From assembly GCA_002450295.1 (NCBI GenBank), contig DJYX01000181.1:1-23208 (forward strand): 23,208 nt of DNA, read 5' to 3'. This stretch comes from Deltaproteobacteria bacterium UBA6967 (GTDB lineage Bacteria > SAR324 > NAC60-12). Under the pieces are notes generated by a model. The model saw only the letters and a program-made list of their open reading frames with translations. It was not told the origin of the DNA and searched no databases. Shown here one piece after another: positions 1 through 7,819 of the stretch (within the stretch, counting starts at the first letter, position 1; every line of letters starts with the position of its first letter). Made by a program: the position numbers and the translations under genes.

Positions 1-599
1 ATTCTATCTTCTCCAGGAGTATCCATCCAACCAATATTCAGTGCGTTTACTCGAATCTTATTTTTCATCAGGCTAAATGCAGAGTTTTTGGTGACGATGG
101 AAAGCGCGCCTTTTGCAGCGCAATAAGCTGCGATAAAGGGTTGGCCTCCATGTGCTGACATACTCTGTATATTGACAATTGCTCCCTCAATCTTTTCACG
201 GATCATGATCTTGGCAGCTTCTTGAATTAGAAAGAAGGGAGCCCTCGTGTTGATTGCAAACATGCGATCAAATAGCTCTTCGGAGGTATCTAGAATGGTT
301 CCCCGATCTGTGATTGCCGCACTATTCACCAGAATATCAACTTTGCCAAAAGCTTGATCTGCTTTTCGAATCACTTTTCTACAATCTTCCACGCTTGATA
401 AATCTGCCTGCACGAATTCTGTTGGCGTTCCCTGTCCTTTCAAAATTTCAGCGGACTTCTCACCATTTTGTGCATTCCTTCCACAAATCACCAAACCAGC
501 GGCGTTTTGCTCGGCAAAGAGTTGGGCTATTGCTAATCCAAGACCTTGAGTGGAACCAGTAACAACAGCGACTTTTCCATTTAGACTTTGTGAGGCCAT
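1..599 (-). CDS. SDR-family oxidoreductase (C-terminus cut off by window edge)
   Basis: This is a classical short-chain dehydrogenase/reductase expected to oxidise or reduce a hydroxyl group with NAD(P). The 199 visible codons show the Rossmann cofactor motif TGSTQGLG (residues 14-21), the NSAA motif (92-95), the catalytic Ser (146) and the YxxxK pair Tyr159/Lys163. Only the substrate-lobe C-terminus, roughly 50-60 residues in this family, lies outside the window. The ATG at 599 gives the canonical N-terminus; no strong ribosome binding site precedes it. It is the last visible gene of the leftward unit, 89 bases after the sugar-binding protein, with a strong hairpin between them. A sugar or polyol dehydrogenase role is inferred from context; the substrate is unknown. 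Confidence 0.9.
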   Translation of the reverse strand, partial: MASQSLNGKVAVVTGSTQGLGLAIAQLFAEQNAAGLVICGRNAQNGEKSAEILKGQGTPTEFVQADLSSVEDCRKVIRKADQAFGKVDILVNSAAITDRGTILDTSEELFDRMFAINTRAPFFLIQEAAKIMIREKIEGAIVNIQSMSAHGGQPFIAAYCAAKGALSIVTKNSAFSLMKNKIRVNALNIGWMDTPGEDR

Positions 600-624
600 T
601 TTGAATTTCGGGCTGGAGGGAAGA

Positions 625-651
625 CTGCACAGGATCAGGGATCCCATGCAG
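625..651 (-). other. strong intercistronic hairpin
   Basis: Two 12-base arms (625-636 and 640-651) pair along their full length around a 3-base loop, with two G-U wobbles in the transcript. It lies between the sugar-binding protein stop and the SDR start, about 25 bases before the SDR ATG. No U-run follows on the leftward transcript, so a simple intrinsic terminator is unlikely. An mRNA-stabilising or processing element that raises binding-protein expression over the downstream gene is the likeliest role (inference). Confidence 0.55.
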
Positions 652-688
652 CAAAGGAAAGGGAAAATTAATGACTAAAAACTAGCCA

Positions 689-1693
689 TCAACCCCCACC
701 GGAGAGACAGCTCCAAGCAGCCTCAAATGGGCAAACATCAAGACCTGTGTAGATAGGATCCTCAACAGCTTTGCCGTCAGCTAGGTCCTTGAGAACGTAC
801 ATAGCTCTGTATCCCATCATGTAAGGCTGTTGCCCGACCAGACCATGCGTAAGACCATCCTTCAAGATTTCCATCTGCATTGGTAAAGTATCGGCAACAA
901 CTACAGCTGTTTGCTTAGTGCGTATTCTCTCCTGATTTTCTCCTGCCACTCGTCTGAATGCCTTAGGTACAAAGTGAGGGAAGCCACCGGTTGGCACGTA
1001 AGCAGTTAGGTCTGGATACTTAATGAAAATATCCGCCATTTGCTGCACTGAAAGTGGGAAATCGTCATTTGTGTAAAGTGGACAACCATCTGGTTCAGTC
1101 CAGCCATTTTGACCTGTTAATCGATTGCCAGGAGGTGTTGTTCCAGACGTACCTGCTAGTGTATCACGGATACCCTGCATACGCTCGTTGTGGTTAGCAG
1201 CTGATGCTCCACCAGATTGAATACAAATTGATCCACCTTGTGGCTTCAAATTACGTGTCAGCCTTGCCAAGTTGACTCCGATATCATAATTGTTGGTACC
1301 AACATAAGCAGTTCGCAACTCCTTATCTTTGGCCAACAAATCAGAGTCCCAAGTGATCACGTTGATTCCCGCTTCTTTCGCTCGCTTGAGAGCCTTCCCC
1401 ATTGCTGGTGCATTAGAAGGTGCTACAGCAATTCCATCTACCTTCCGCGAAATCAAGTCTTGTACAATTTGGATCTGCTCTTGTTCAGTGTGCTCGCCAG
1501 GGCCAATGTACAGACATTCAATACCTTCGATTTCACCCTCAGCTTTTTTGCAGCCATCTCGGGCCAGATCAAAAAAGGGATTATTCATCGCCTTAGGTAC
1601 AAGAGCAAAAGTCAGTTTTGCATGTCCACCAGCGAAAGCCATCGTGGTTAAGCTGAACGGTAGCAACAAAGCTCCGAGTAAAAACTTTTTCAT
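689..1693 (-). CDS. sugar ABC transporter periplasmic substrate-binding protein
   Basis: Periplasmic receptor of a CUT2-type importer (Peripl_BP_4, ribose/fructose/inositol-binding class), 334 aa. The start is set at 1693, not the longer in-frame extension to 1744, because the ATG at 1693 has a good AGGAG site and opens a textbook signal peptide (positively charged MKK, hydrophobic core, probable cleavage after AFA near residue 21). The mature chain begins with the beta-strand LTFALVPK and the contact region NNPFF. Six cysteines follow the signal (48, 60, 157, 204, 321, 329), unusual for this family and suggestive of disulfides. It is the third transporter gene, behind ATPase and permease, an order opposite to the common receptor-first order. 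The ligand is probably an inositol or related sugar by context; it cannot be read from sequence. Confidence 0.9.
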   Translation of the reverse strand: MKKFLLGALLLPFSLTTMAFAGGHAKLTFALVPKAMNNPFFDLARDGCKKAEGEIEGIECLYIGPGEHTEQEQIQIVQDLISRKVDGIAVAPSNAPAMGKALKRAKEAGINVITWDSDLLAKDKELRTAYVGTNNYDIGVNLARLTRNLKPQGGSICIQSGGASAANHNERMQGIRDTLAGTSGTTPPGNRLTGQNGWTEPDGCPLYTNDDFPLSVQQMADIFIKYPDLTAYVPTGGFPHFVPKAFRRVAGENQERIRTKQTAVVVADTLPMQMEILKDGLTHGLVGQQPYMMGYRAMYVLKDLADGKAVEDPIYTGLDVCPFEAAWSCLSGGG

Positions 1694-1780
1694 ATAAATT
1701 CTCCTGTTATGAAAAAAACTAACCGTCAGTAAATAATCGCGCACTCTGTTGTGTTCAATAGGCAGACTCCTTAAATTTGG

Positions 1781-2794
1781 TTAACTGGATTGGTGGCTTC
1801 GGATTCTTTCCAATGCTACCGCGAAGATGATGAACAGGCCAACAAAAGTCCCCTGCCAATAGGGATCCACCCCTGCCATCAACAAACCGTTTCTAATAAG
1901 TTCTACTAAAAAAGAACCAATCAATGCCCCATAAGCAGAGCCAACTCCTCCCATCAAATCAGCACCTCCAATAACCGCAGAAGCAATAACTCTCAGCTCA
2001 TAAATCATTCCTAGAGCGTTGGTAACAGAGCCCATCCAGCCAACAATCATTATAGCTGACATTCCTGCTGTCAGACTGCAGAAAAGATATGCAGACATTT
2101 TCACAGCTTTCACAGGAACTCCTGTCATAGTTGCTGCATTCTCGTTACTACCTATAGCATATAAATGTCGGCCCCAGGCGGTATAATTGAGCATGAATCC
2201 TAAAAATATTGTTAAAATCAACATTAAGACTAATGAATTAGCAATACCAAAGTAGCTCCCTCCACCAATACTTACAAATAAGTCTTCATCAGGCCCAAAC
2301 TCATAAAACATTTTATTATTGGAAACTACTAAAGCCAAACTTCGACAAATACTTAGCATTCCAAGAGTTACAACAAAGGGAGACAAACCGACATAACTAA
2401 TAAGAAACCCATTAACAAGTCCACAAGCTAAAGCAGTTAATAATCCGGCTGCAATTCCGGCTTCGACTCCATAGCCACTAGATAAAGTTAGTCCGGTAGC
2501 GATCCCTGATAAACCCATAACTGAACCCACAGAAAGATCAATACCAGCAGTAATAATTACAGCTGTCATACCAATAGCAATAATACCGATAAATGAAAAA
2601 TTTAGAGCAACATTATTAAAGTTTTGAGCGGTAAAAAAAACTTGTTCTCCACGTGAATCTGTCCCAGCCCAAGATAGCACCACACACAGACCAATTGCAG
2701 CAATAGTTACCCAAAATGGCTGTGAGCGATAGAGCTGTTGCCAAACTGAATGTGTTTGAGAATCAATAGCTTTTGTAAGGCTTGAGTCGGTCAT
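1781..2794 (-). CDS. sugar ABC transporter permease, RbsC/FrcC family
   Basis: Inner-membrane permease of a CUT2-type sugar importer, 337 aa, the usual length. Several hydrophobic helices are visible from about residue 30 to 325. The family-typical segment TAGIDLSVGSVMGL lies near residues 82-95, and a glycine-rich VIGGADLMGG loop (the cytoplasmic region thought to contact the ATPase) lies near 275-285. The ATG is preceded by AAAAGG about 8 bases upstream. It sits 16 bases after the ATPase gene and 87 bases before the binding-protein gene. The membrane channel is probably a homodimer as in RbsC (family knowledge). Confidence 0.93.
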   Translation of the reverse strand: MTDSSLTKAIDSQTHSVWQQLYRSQPFWVTIAAIGLCVVLSWAGTDSRGEQVFFTAQNFNNVALNFSFIGIIAIGMTAVIITAGIDLSVGSVMGLSGIATGLTLSSGYGVEAGIAAGLLTALACGLVNGFLISYVGLSPFVVTLGMLSICRSLALVVSNNKMFYEFGPDEDLFVSIGGGSYFGIANSLVLMLILTIFLGFMLNYTAWGRHLYAIGSNENAATMTGVPVKAVKMSAYLFCSLTAGMSAIMIVGWMGSVTNALGMIYELRVIASAVIGGADLMGGVGSAYGALIGSFLVELIRNGLLMAGVDPYWQGTFVGLFIIFAVALERIRSHQSS

Positions 2795-2810
2795 TAAATT
2801 ACCTTTTCTG

Positions 2811-3584
2811 TTAAGCGCTTTCTAGGGCACCAGTAATTAATCCTGTAACTTCATCCTGAGAGGTTTCTGATATATGCTTATCAGCAACCTTCTCTCCTCT
2901 TCGTAACACAACTACCCGATCACAGACCGTAAATATGTCTGGCATCCTATGACTAATTAGGAGAACCCCAACACCTTGTGACTGAAGACGCTTGATCAAT
3001 CCTAAGACTTCACTGACCTGTCGGACCGAAATTGCAGCTGTGGGTTCATCCATCAATACAAGTTCTGGCGAAGATAGTTGAGTGCGTGCGATCGCAACCG
3101 CTTGTCTTTGACCACCAGACATTTGCTTCACTAAGTCGCGTGGGCGTGTCTCAGATTTCAGCATTGCGAAAATTTCGCCTGCCTTGGAAAGCATAAACTT
3201 GTTGTCTAAAATTCTTAATGGCCCCAACCATTTTTTCTTTTCTCTTCCCAAAAAAACATTGTGGGCAGCGGTGAGGTGATCACACAACGCTAAATCCTGA
3301 TAAACAACCTCAATTCCATGTGTTCTGGCATCGACTGGCCGATTGAACTGTTGAGGGTGCCCTTCTAAGTACATCTCACCGCTGGTAGGTTGATAGTTAC
3401 CGGACAAAATCTTGATCAATGTAGATTTACCAGCACCGTTATCTCCCATCAGCCCGACCACCTCACCTGCAAACAGTTGCATGTTAATCCCCTTGAGAGC
3501 CTCAATGGCCCCGAAGGATTTGCTGATATTTCGCAGGTCTAAAAAAACTGACTTTGATTGGTTCTCCTGCGAGCAACTATTCAT
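2811..3584 (-). CDS. sugar ABC transporter ATP-binding protein (single domain, FrcA-like)
   Basis: ATPase subunit that powers the neighbouring permease. The 257-aa chain contains one nucleotide-binding domain: Walker A GDNGAGKST (about residues 47-55), a Q-loop within YQDLAL, the signature MSGGQRQAVA, Walker B LVLMDEPTAA and a switch His in LISHR. Ribose-type RbsA proteins carry two fused domains (about 500 aa), so this is the half-size FrcA type that must dimerise. The ATG overlaps the iolG stop by 4 bases (ATGA), showing translational coupling. The GGAGAGG site lies inside the iolG 3' end. Confidence 0.95.
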   Translation of the reverse strand: MNSCSQENQSKSVFLDLRNISKSFGAIEALKGINMQLFAGEVVGLMGDNGAGKSTLIKILSGNYQPTSGEMYLEGHPQQFNRPVDARTHGIEVVYQDLALCDHLTAAHNVFLGREKKKWLGPLRILDNKFMLSKAGEIFAMLKSETRPRDLVKQMSGGQRQAVAIARTQLSSPELVLMDEPTAAISVRQVSEVLGLIKRLQSQGVGVLLISHRMPDIFTVCDRVVVLRRGEKVADKHISETSQDEVTGLITGALESA

Positions 3585-4603
3585 GATGCCCTCTCCAGAG
3601 GATTTTCATAATTCACTGTAACTACATTTCCAGTTTCCACGGAGCGGTAAGCTGCATTCGCCAGAATCAACGCACGGCGACCATCCTCAAAAGAAACTTT
3701 GGATTCTGAGCCTGCTTCCAGAGTATCCATAAAGCTCTCTAGCTGTTTCAGGTAGGCCTGTCGATAACGCTCAATGAAGAAGAATTCGCAAGCGTCTCGC
3801 CAATGAGACCCCTTAGCATTGAAACGCTCAACGCTTGTAGGTTGCCGGTTTTCAGAGCGTAGCATTCCTTGGCTACCATGTGCTTCCAGGCGTTGGTCAT
3901 ATCCATAGGTTGCATGGCGAGAATTGTTGATATGACAGAGCTTTCCGGAGGCAGTTTTCATTAGGATCATCGCGGAATCAATCTCACCAATTTCTTTGGC
4001 AACTGTATCGAAGAGATTACTGGTAAATGCAGTAACCTGCGTGACCTCTTCACCCAAGGCGAAGCGTGCCAGGTCAAAATCATGGATTGTCATGTCTCTC
4101 AGCATTCCACCCGCAGCCAGGTAGTAGGCTTTAGGCGGAGGTTCTGGATCTCGACTGCTAATGATCACTTGCTCTAAGTCTCCAATCTCCCCGTTTCGAA
4201 CTGCACTGACCAACTGCCCATGTCCGGGGTCAAATCTGCGATTAAAGCCAATCTGAATCAGACTCTTTGCACTACTGATTTGCTTGCTGCACTCTTCGAC
4301 CTTGGCAATATCCAAATCGATGGGTTTCTCGCACAGCACCGCTTTGCCAGACTGAACTGAACGGACGATAAAGTCTGCATGTGTGGGTGTTGATGAGGCC
4401 ACAAACACGGCGTCCACGTCTGCATCATTAAAAATTTCATCTAGATCTCGAGCGACCTTGGCACCGGTTTTCGCCCCCACAGCTTCACTGGATGGAGCAT
4501 GAACATCATAGATCCAATTCAAGCTGCACCTATCATGAGCTACGATGTTGGCAGCGTGCATTTGGCCAATACGACCAGCGCCAATCAGAGCAAAGCGAAT
4601 CAT
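3581..4603 (-). CDS. iolG: inositol 2-dehydrogenase
   Basis: NAD-dependent oxidation of myo-inositol to scyllo-inosose (2-keto-myo-inositol), the first catabolic step. This 340-aa Gfo/Idh/MocA protein has an N-terminal Rossmann motif GAGRIG (8-13), the EKP motif with Lys93, and the IolG-type segment GGMLRDMTIHDFD, whose Asp170 and His174 match the catalytic Asp/His of characterised IolG proteins (with Lys93). Length is typical. The start has a GTAGGAG site. It is translationally coupled to the ABC ATPase, tying oxidation to uptake. Of the three members of this family here, it is by motif the best match to true IolG; D-chiro-inositol activity is also possible. Confidence 0.88.
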   Translation of the reverse strand: MIRFALIGAGRIGQMHAANIVAHDRCSLNWIYDVHAPSSEAVGAKTGAKVARDLDEIFNDADVDAVFVASSTPTHADFIVRSVQSGKAVLCEKPIDLDIAKVEECSKQISSAKSLIQIGFNRRFDPGHGQLVSAVRNGEIGDLEQVIISSRDPEPPPKAYYLAAGGMLRDMTIHDFDLARFALGEEVTQVTAFTSNLFDTVAKEIGEIDSAMILMKTASGKLCHINNSRHATYGYDQRLEAHGSQGMLRSENRQPTSVERFNAKGSHWRDACEFFFIERYRQAYLKQLESFMDTLEAGSESKVSFEDGRRALILANAAYRSVETGNVVTVNYENPLERAS

Positions 4604-4662
4604 TTTTCTCCTACTTCCACGAGTTGATTAAACCCCCTTTTCAGGGATGAGATAGCAAAGAA

Positions 4663-5769
4663 TTATTGTATTTCTTCAATCAGTACCCGGCGGCCTTCCT
4701 GATGACTCAACAATGCTGCATCGAGGATACGCTGCACATCGGTCCCCACAGCAAAATCAGGACGGACTGCTTGCCCTGTACGAACTCCCTCGATGAAGTC
4801 ACCGATCATATGTCCATCCTGCCGAAAAACATCTCGATAGGTATTGTGGACGGTATCCCTGCGGGCCTTGCCCCAAATATCATCCGGAATTGGAAGCTCG
4901 TGGGGTAATCCCTCACCAACCTGTGCCCCATGAACCCGCTGGATCTTATCCCAATCTGTGACCGAGTAAAGGGTTCCCTCTGAACCATGAAACTCCATGT
5001 GGTGGGTTTGACCAAATGGGGAATCTTCATAGCAGATCGTCGTCGCATGAATCATCCCTTGAGCGCCATTGGCAAACTCAAGCATGACCATTGCGGTGTC
5101 ATCGGTATGAGTGAATGGTTTCCCATCTGGGGTTGTGTCGGGTCGATCAATTGGTGAACCTAGACGACAACTCAATGCACTGACAGAACCCATCATCCAT
5201 TGAGCTAGGTAGATGAAATGAGAGCCAATGTCTCCCAAAGCGCCTGATCCCGCCTCTGCAGCGTTTAGACGCCAAGTATACTCTGTTTTTCTGCGGTAGC
5301 CTGTGTAGTAGCGAAGATTGCAGTGATAGGGTTTACCGATATACCCTTGATCAATCAACCGCTTAAGATAGCGAGCCGTCGGCATGAACGAATAAGTGAA
5401 AGGTACGAGATTGACTAGCTTGGTTTTCTGCGCAAGTTTGGTCATCTCAAGCGCTTCCGCATAGTTGAGACCCAGTGGTTTTTCACAAAGAACAGGGATC
5501 CCTCTTTCCAATGCAGCTACCGTGAAGGGAGCATGAGTGTCGTTACCTGTCGAAACGATCAAAGCGTCCAACTCGGCCTGATCCAGCATTTTTTTGAAGT
5601 CGACAAAGTGCTGGGAAATTTTCCATTTTTGCGCAAAAGCCTCAGCCCGCTGAGGATTCCGTCCGCAAGCTGCGACAACTTCTACATGAGGATTTCCCCC
5701 CAAAGCAGGCAAGTACATTGCGTCTGCCCACCAACTTGTTCCTGCAATTCCGACTCTGATCTTACTCAT
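4663..5769 (-). CDS. Gfo/Idh/MocA-family oxidoreductase, substrate unknown
   Basis: A 368-aa NAD(P)-dependent sugar or cyclitol dehydrogenase. The nucleotide loop is atypical (GIAGTSWWADA at 7-17, with bulky tryptophans where most members have GxGxxG). EKP follows at 96-98, and the catalytic-region motif GALGDIGSH places Asp180 and His184. The C-terminal domain has the usual beta-sheet with GxxGxxH-like segments. It lies 59 bases upstream of iolG and 61 bases after the IlvD-type dehydratase in the same unit. The start is weakly supported: only a GAGAG stretch abutting the ATG. It could act on another inositol isomer, or supply the sugar-acid precursor for the dehydratase; context does not decide. 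Confidence 0.88.
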   Translation of the reverse strand: MSKIRVGIAGTSWWADAMYLPALGGNPHVEVVAACGRNPQRAEAFAQKWKISQHFVDFKKMLDQAELDALIVSTGNDTHAPFTVAALERGIPVLCEKPLGLNYAEALEMTKLAQKTKLVNLVPFTYSFMPTARYLKRLIDQGYIGKPYHCNLRYYTGYRRKTEYTWRLNAAEAGSGALGDIGSHFIYLAQWMMGSVSALSCRLGSPIDRPDTTPDGKPFTHTDDTAMVMLEFANGAQGMIHATTICYEDSPFGQTHHMEFHGSEGTLYSVTDWDKIQRVHGAQVGEGLPHELPIPDDIWGKARRDTVHNTYRDVFRQDGHMIGDFIEGVRTGQAVRPDFAVGTDVQRILDAALLSHQEGRRVLIEEIQ

Positions 5770-5830
5770 CTCTCTTAGTCATCAATGTTGTAAATGGATT
5801 ATTTAAGAGGCCTTACTCCACCGACTAAAT

Positions 5831-7567
5831 TCAAAAAATATCCGGTTCGGCTGTCTCGCCAGGGGCTCCCTGAAGAAATCTGAAATCACAGCCTTCATCT
5901 GCCTGAGTAACCTGCTCCACGTACAGCGCTGCATAACCTCTGCGATGTTTCAAAGCCGGAGCCTGCCATTCCTGTCGACGTCTATCTAGCTCTTCATGTT
6001 CCACCAGTAAGTCAAGGCGTCTCTCGAACACATCCAGCTCAATTAAATCACCGTCACGCACTAAGCCGAGTGGTCCACCCAGCGCTGCTTCCGGAGCTAC
6101 ATGTAAAACGCAGGCACCATAGCTGGTTCCACTCATTCGTGCATCTGAAATTCTCAAAATATCTCTGATTCCTTGTTGCAATAATTTTTTGGGTACTGGG
6201 AGCTGCCCCCACTCTGGCATCCCTGGAGCACCTACTGGTCCAGCATTTTGAAGAACAAGTACAGAATCAGCAGTCACTGACAAATCATCACGGTCCACCC
6301 GAGCCTTCAGATCTCTGATGTCTTTGAAAACGATGGCTGGCCCACGATGCTTCAGTAGTCTATCTTCAGCAGCTGAAGGCTTGATGACCGCTCCCTTTGG
6401 AGCAAGGGAACCACGCAGAACAGCTGTGCCGCCAGCAGGCTTTACTGGATTCTCTAGAGGACGAATGACATCATCATGATAAATTTCCGCGCCTTTTAGA
6501 TTTTCTCCGAGGGTTCGGCCATTGATTGTCTTCGCGTTCAACTTCAGTCTATCTTTCAATTGCTGCATCAACGCCCGCAGGCCCCCTGCAAAATAGAAAT
6601 CTTCCATCACGTATTGGCCTGATGGTTTCACATTGGCAAGCAACGGAATTCCCTGAGAAATCTTATCAAAACGCTCAAGATCAAGAGTTATTCCGGCTCT
6701 GCGAGCCATTGCCAAAAGATGGATGATTCCATTAGTGGAGCCTCCGATTGCCATCTGAACCATTATCGCATTGGCAAAGGAATCATCACTTATGATATCT
6801 GTTGGTTTGAGATCCTCCCAAACCATGTCTACCGCACGACGCCCACTCCAAGAGGCCATGCGATTGTGATTCGAATCAACCGCAGGAATTGAAGACGCTC
6901 CTGGCATACTCAATCCGAGCGCTTCTGCCAATGACATCATCGTGGCAGCTGTCCCCATGGTCATGCAGGTTCCTGGTGAGCGGGCTATACCATCTTCAAT
7001 TTCTTCCCAACTCTCAGAATCTAATTCCCCTGCGCGACGCTGATCCCAATACTTCCAAACATCAGTCCCGCTACCTAGTGTCTCTCCTCGCCAATTTCCA
7101 CGAAGCATGGCCCCTCCAGGGACATACACAAATGGCAAATTCATACTGAGAGCACCCATCAGCACACCAGGAGTGGTTTTGTCACACCCACCCAACAACA
7201 CGGCTCCATCGACTGGATAGCCTCGTAAAACTTCTTCCACTTCCATCGCAAGCAGATTTCGATACATCATCGCAGTTGGTTTGAGCAATTGCTCACCCAA
7301 TGAGAGCACTGGCAGTTCAACTGCAAAGCCGCCTGCCTGGTAAATTCCTCTTTTGATGTCTTGAACCCGCTGCGGGAAGTGAGTGTGGCAGGTGTTCATC
7401 TCATTCCAGGGATTGATGATCGCAATCACTGGTTTGCCAAGAAACTCGTCTCGGTGGAATCCCATCTGCTTTGTACGTGAACGATGTCCGAAGCTTCGGA
7501 GATCATCGGGTGCATACCAACGTGCACTTCTCAATTCATCTGGGTTTCGTCGAGAGGAAGTTGTCAT
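5831..7567 (-). CDS. IlvD/Edd-family sugar-acid dehydratase
   Basis: Dehydratase converting an aldonic acid to its 2-keto-3-deoxy acid. The 578-aa chain has the three Fe-S cysteines at about 60 (in NTCHTHF), 128 (GGCDKT) and 201 (GTCMTMG), the metal-site Lys at 130, and the C-terminal SDARMSGTSYGACVLH segment carrying the proposed catalytic Ser. By remembered resemblance it is closer to L-arabinonate/D-xylonate-type [2Fe-2S] sugar-acid dehydratases than to the amino-acid enzyme IlvD. The ATG at 7567 is preferred over a TTG one codon earlier; the ribosome binding site is weak. First gene of the leftward unit, divergent from iolC and sharing its control region. No step of the standard inositol pathway needs it, so it signals a second pathway. 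Substrate not determined. Confidence 0.9.
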   Translation of the reverse strand: MTTSSRRNPDELRSARWYAPDDLRSFGHRSRTKQMGFHRDEFLGKPVIAIINPWNEMNTCHTHFPQRVQDIKRGIYQAGGFAVELPVLSLGEQLLKPTAMMYRNLLAMEVEEVLRGYPVDGAVLLGGCDKTTPGVLMGALSMNLPFVYVPGGAMLRGNWRGETLGSGTDVWKYWDQRRAGELDSESWEEIEDGIARSPGTCMTMGTAATMMSLAEALGLSMPGASSIPAVDSNHNRMASWSGRRAVDMVWEDLKPTDIISDDSFANAIMVQMAIGGSTNGIIHLLAMARRAGITLDLERFDKISQGIPLLANVKPSGQYVMEDFYFAGGLRALMQQLKDRLKLNAKTINGRTLGENLKGAEIYHDDVIRPLENPVKPAGGTAVLRGSLAPKGAVIKPSAAEDRLLKHRGPAIVFKDIRDLKARVDRDDLSVTADSVLVLQNAGPVGAPGMPEWGQLPVPKKLLQQGIRDILRISDARMSGTSYGACVLHVAPEAALGGPLGLVRDGDLIELDVFERRLDLLVEHEELDRRRQEWQAPALKHRRGYAALYVEQVTQADEGCDFRFLQGAPGETAEPDIF

Positions 7568-7593
7568 CAAAAAAAACCAATTAGGGGGTTTTG

Positions 7594-7650
7594 CAAAAAT
7601 ATTTGATTTGAATCTTATGTGAATTTAGTTCGCCAAATATATTTGACTTG
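7594..7650. repeat. paired 17-bp direct repeats with palindromic cores, 40 bp apart
   Basis: Two copies (7594-7610 and 7634-7650) of CAAAwATATTTGAyTTG are 15/17 identical. Each begins with a 12-base palindromic core: perfect CAAATATATTTG at 7634-7645, and one base away from it at 7594-7605. The start-to-start spacing is exactly 40 bp, close to four helical turns. The right copy overlaps the predicted -10 of the dehydratase promoter and the -35 of the iolC promoter. This looks like a pair of operator sites for one dimeric regulator; the regulator is unknown. Confidence 0.55.
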
Positions 7651-7664
7651 TTCTACAATGGCAA
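7636..7664 (-). promoter_or_regulatory. predicted sigma70 promoter for the dehydratase/transporter unit
   Basis: Reading leftwards, TTGCCA (-35, 7664-7659) is followed after 17 bases by TATATT (-10, 7641-7636). Each hexamer matches consensus at five of six positions. Initiation would fall near 7630, about 60 bases before the dehydratase start. The -10 lies inside the perfect CAAATATATTTG palindrome. Confidence 0.5.
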
Positions 7665-7671
7665 ATAAATT
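7643..7671 (+). promoter_or_regulatory. predicted sigma70 promoter for iolC-iolB-mmsA
   Basis: TTGACT (-35, 7643-7648) and TAAATT (-10, 7666-7671) are separated by 17 bases. Initiation near 7678 would give a leader of about 140 bases before the iolC ATG. This promoter physically overlaps the leftward one, so occupancy of one should exclude the other. Confidence 0.45.
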
Positions 7672-7687
7672 CAAAAAAATAATTTTG

Positions 7688-7701
7688 AGAAAAAATTTTC
7701 C
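7688..7701. promoter_or_regulatory. candidate IolR-type operator (AGAA-N6-TTCC)
   Basis: The site differs by one base from GGAA-N6-TTCC, the motif I recall for the RpiR-family IolR regulator of Sinorhizobium. It lies just downstream of the predicted iolC start point, a classical repressor position. The surrounding sequence is A/T-rich, so chance occurrence is possible. Confidence 0.35.
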
Positions 7702-7722
7702 AAAATGTTATCCTCAATGGGT

Positions 7723-7785
7723 TCAAGGTAGCTAGTCACACGCTTTCTTTTCCTCCCGGAAAGTTGCGTTGCTGGTCTACCTTGA
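7723..7785 (+). other. foldable 5' leader of iolC
   Basis: A perfect 9-base inverted repeat, TCAAGGTAG (7723-7731) and CTACCTTGA (7777-7785), encloses 45 bases. Within it, TTTCC and GGAAA form a second hairpin with a 4-base loop (about 7750-7763). The structure lies between the predicted transcription start and the iolC ATG. I do not recognise it as a known riboswitch. A regulatory leader is possible. Confidence 0.35.
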
Positions 7786-7819
7786 GCTCCGCTCTTCCTC
7801 CGAAAAGAACCTCGAGAAG

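Noticed and set aside
1238..1697. Two overlapping plus-strand open frames opposite the sugar-binding protein
   Set aside because: They mirror the coding strand of a clear binding protein, with no family motif and no start signal.
7769..7819. TTG at 7769 as the iolC start
   Set aside because: It adds 17 residues not expected before the PfkB domain. ATG at 7820 is more conventional, though the GGAAAG site keeps the alternative open.
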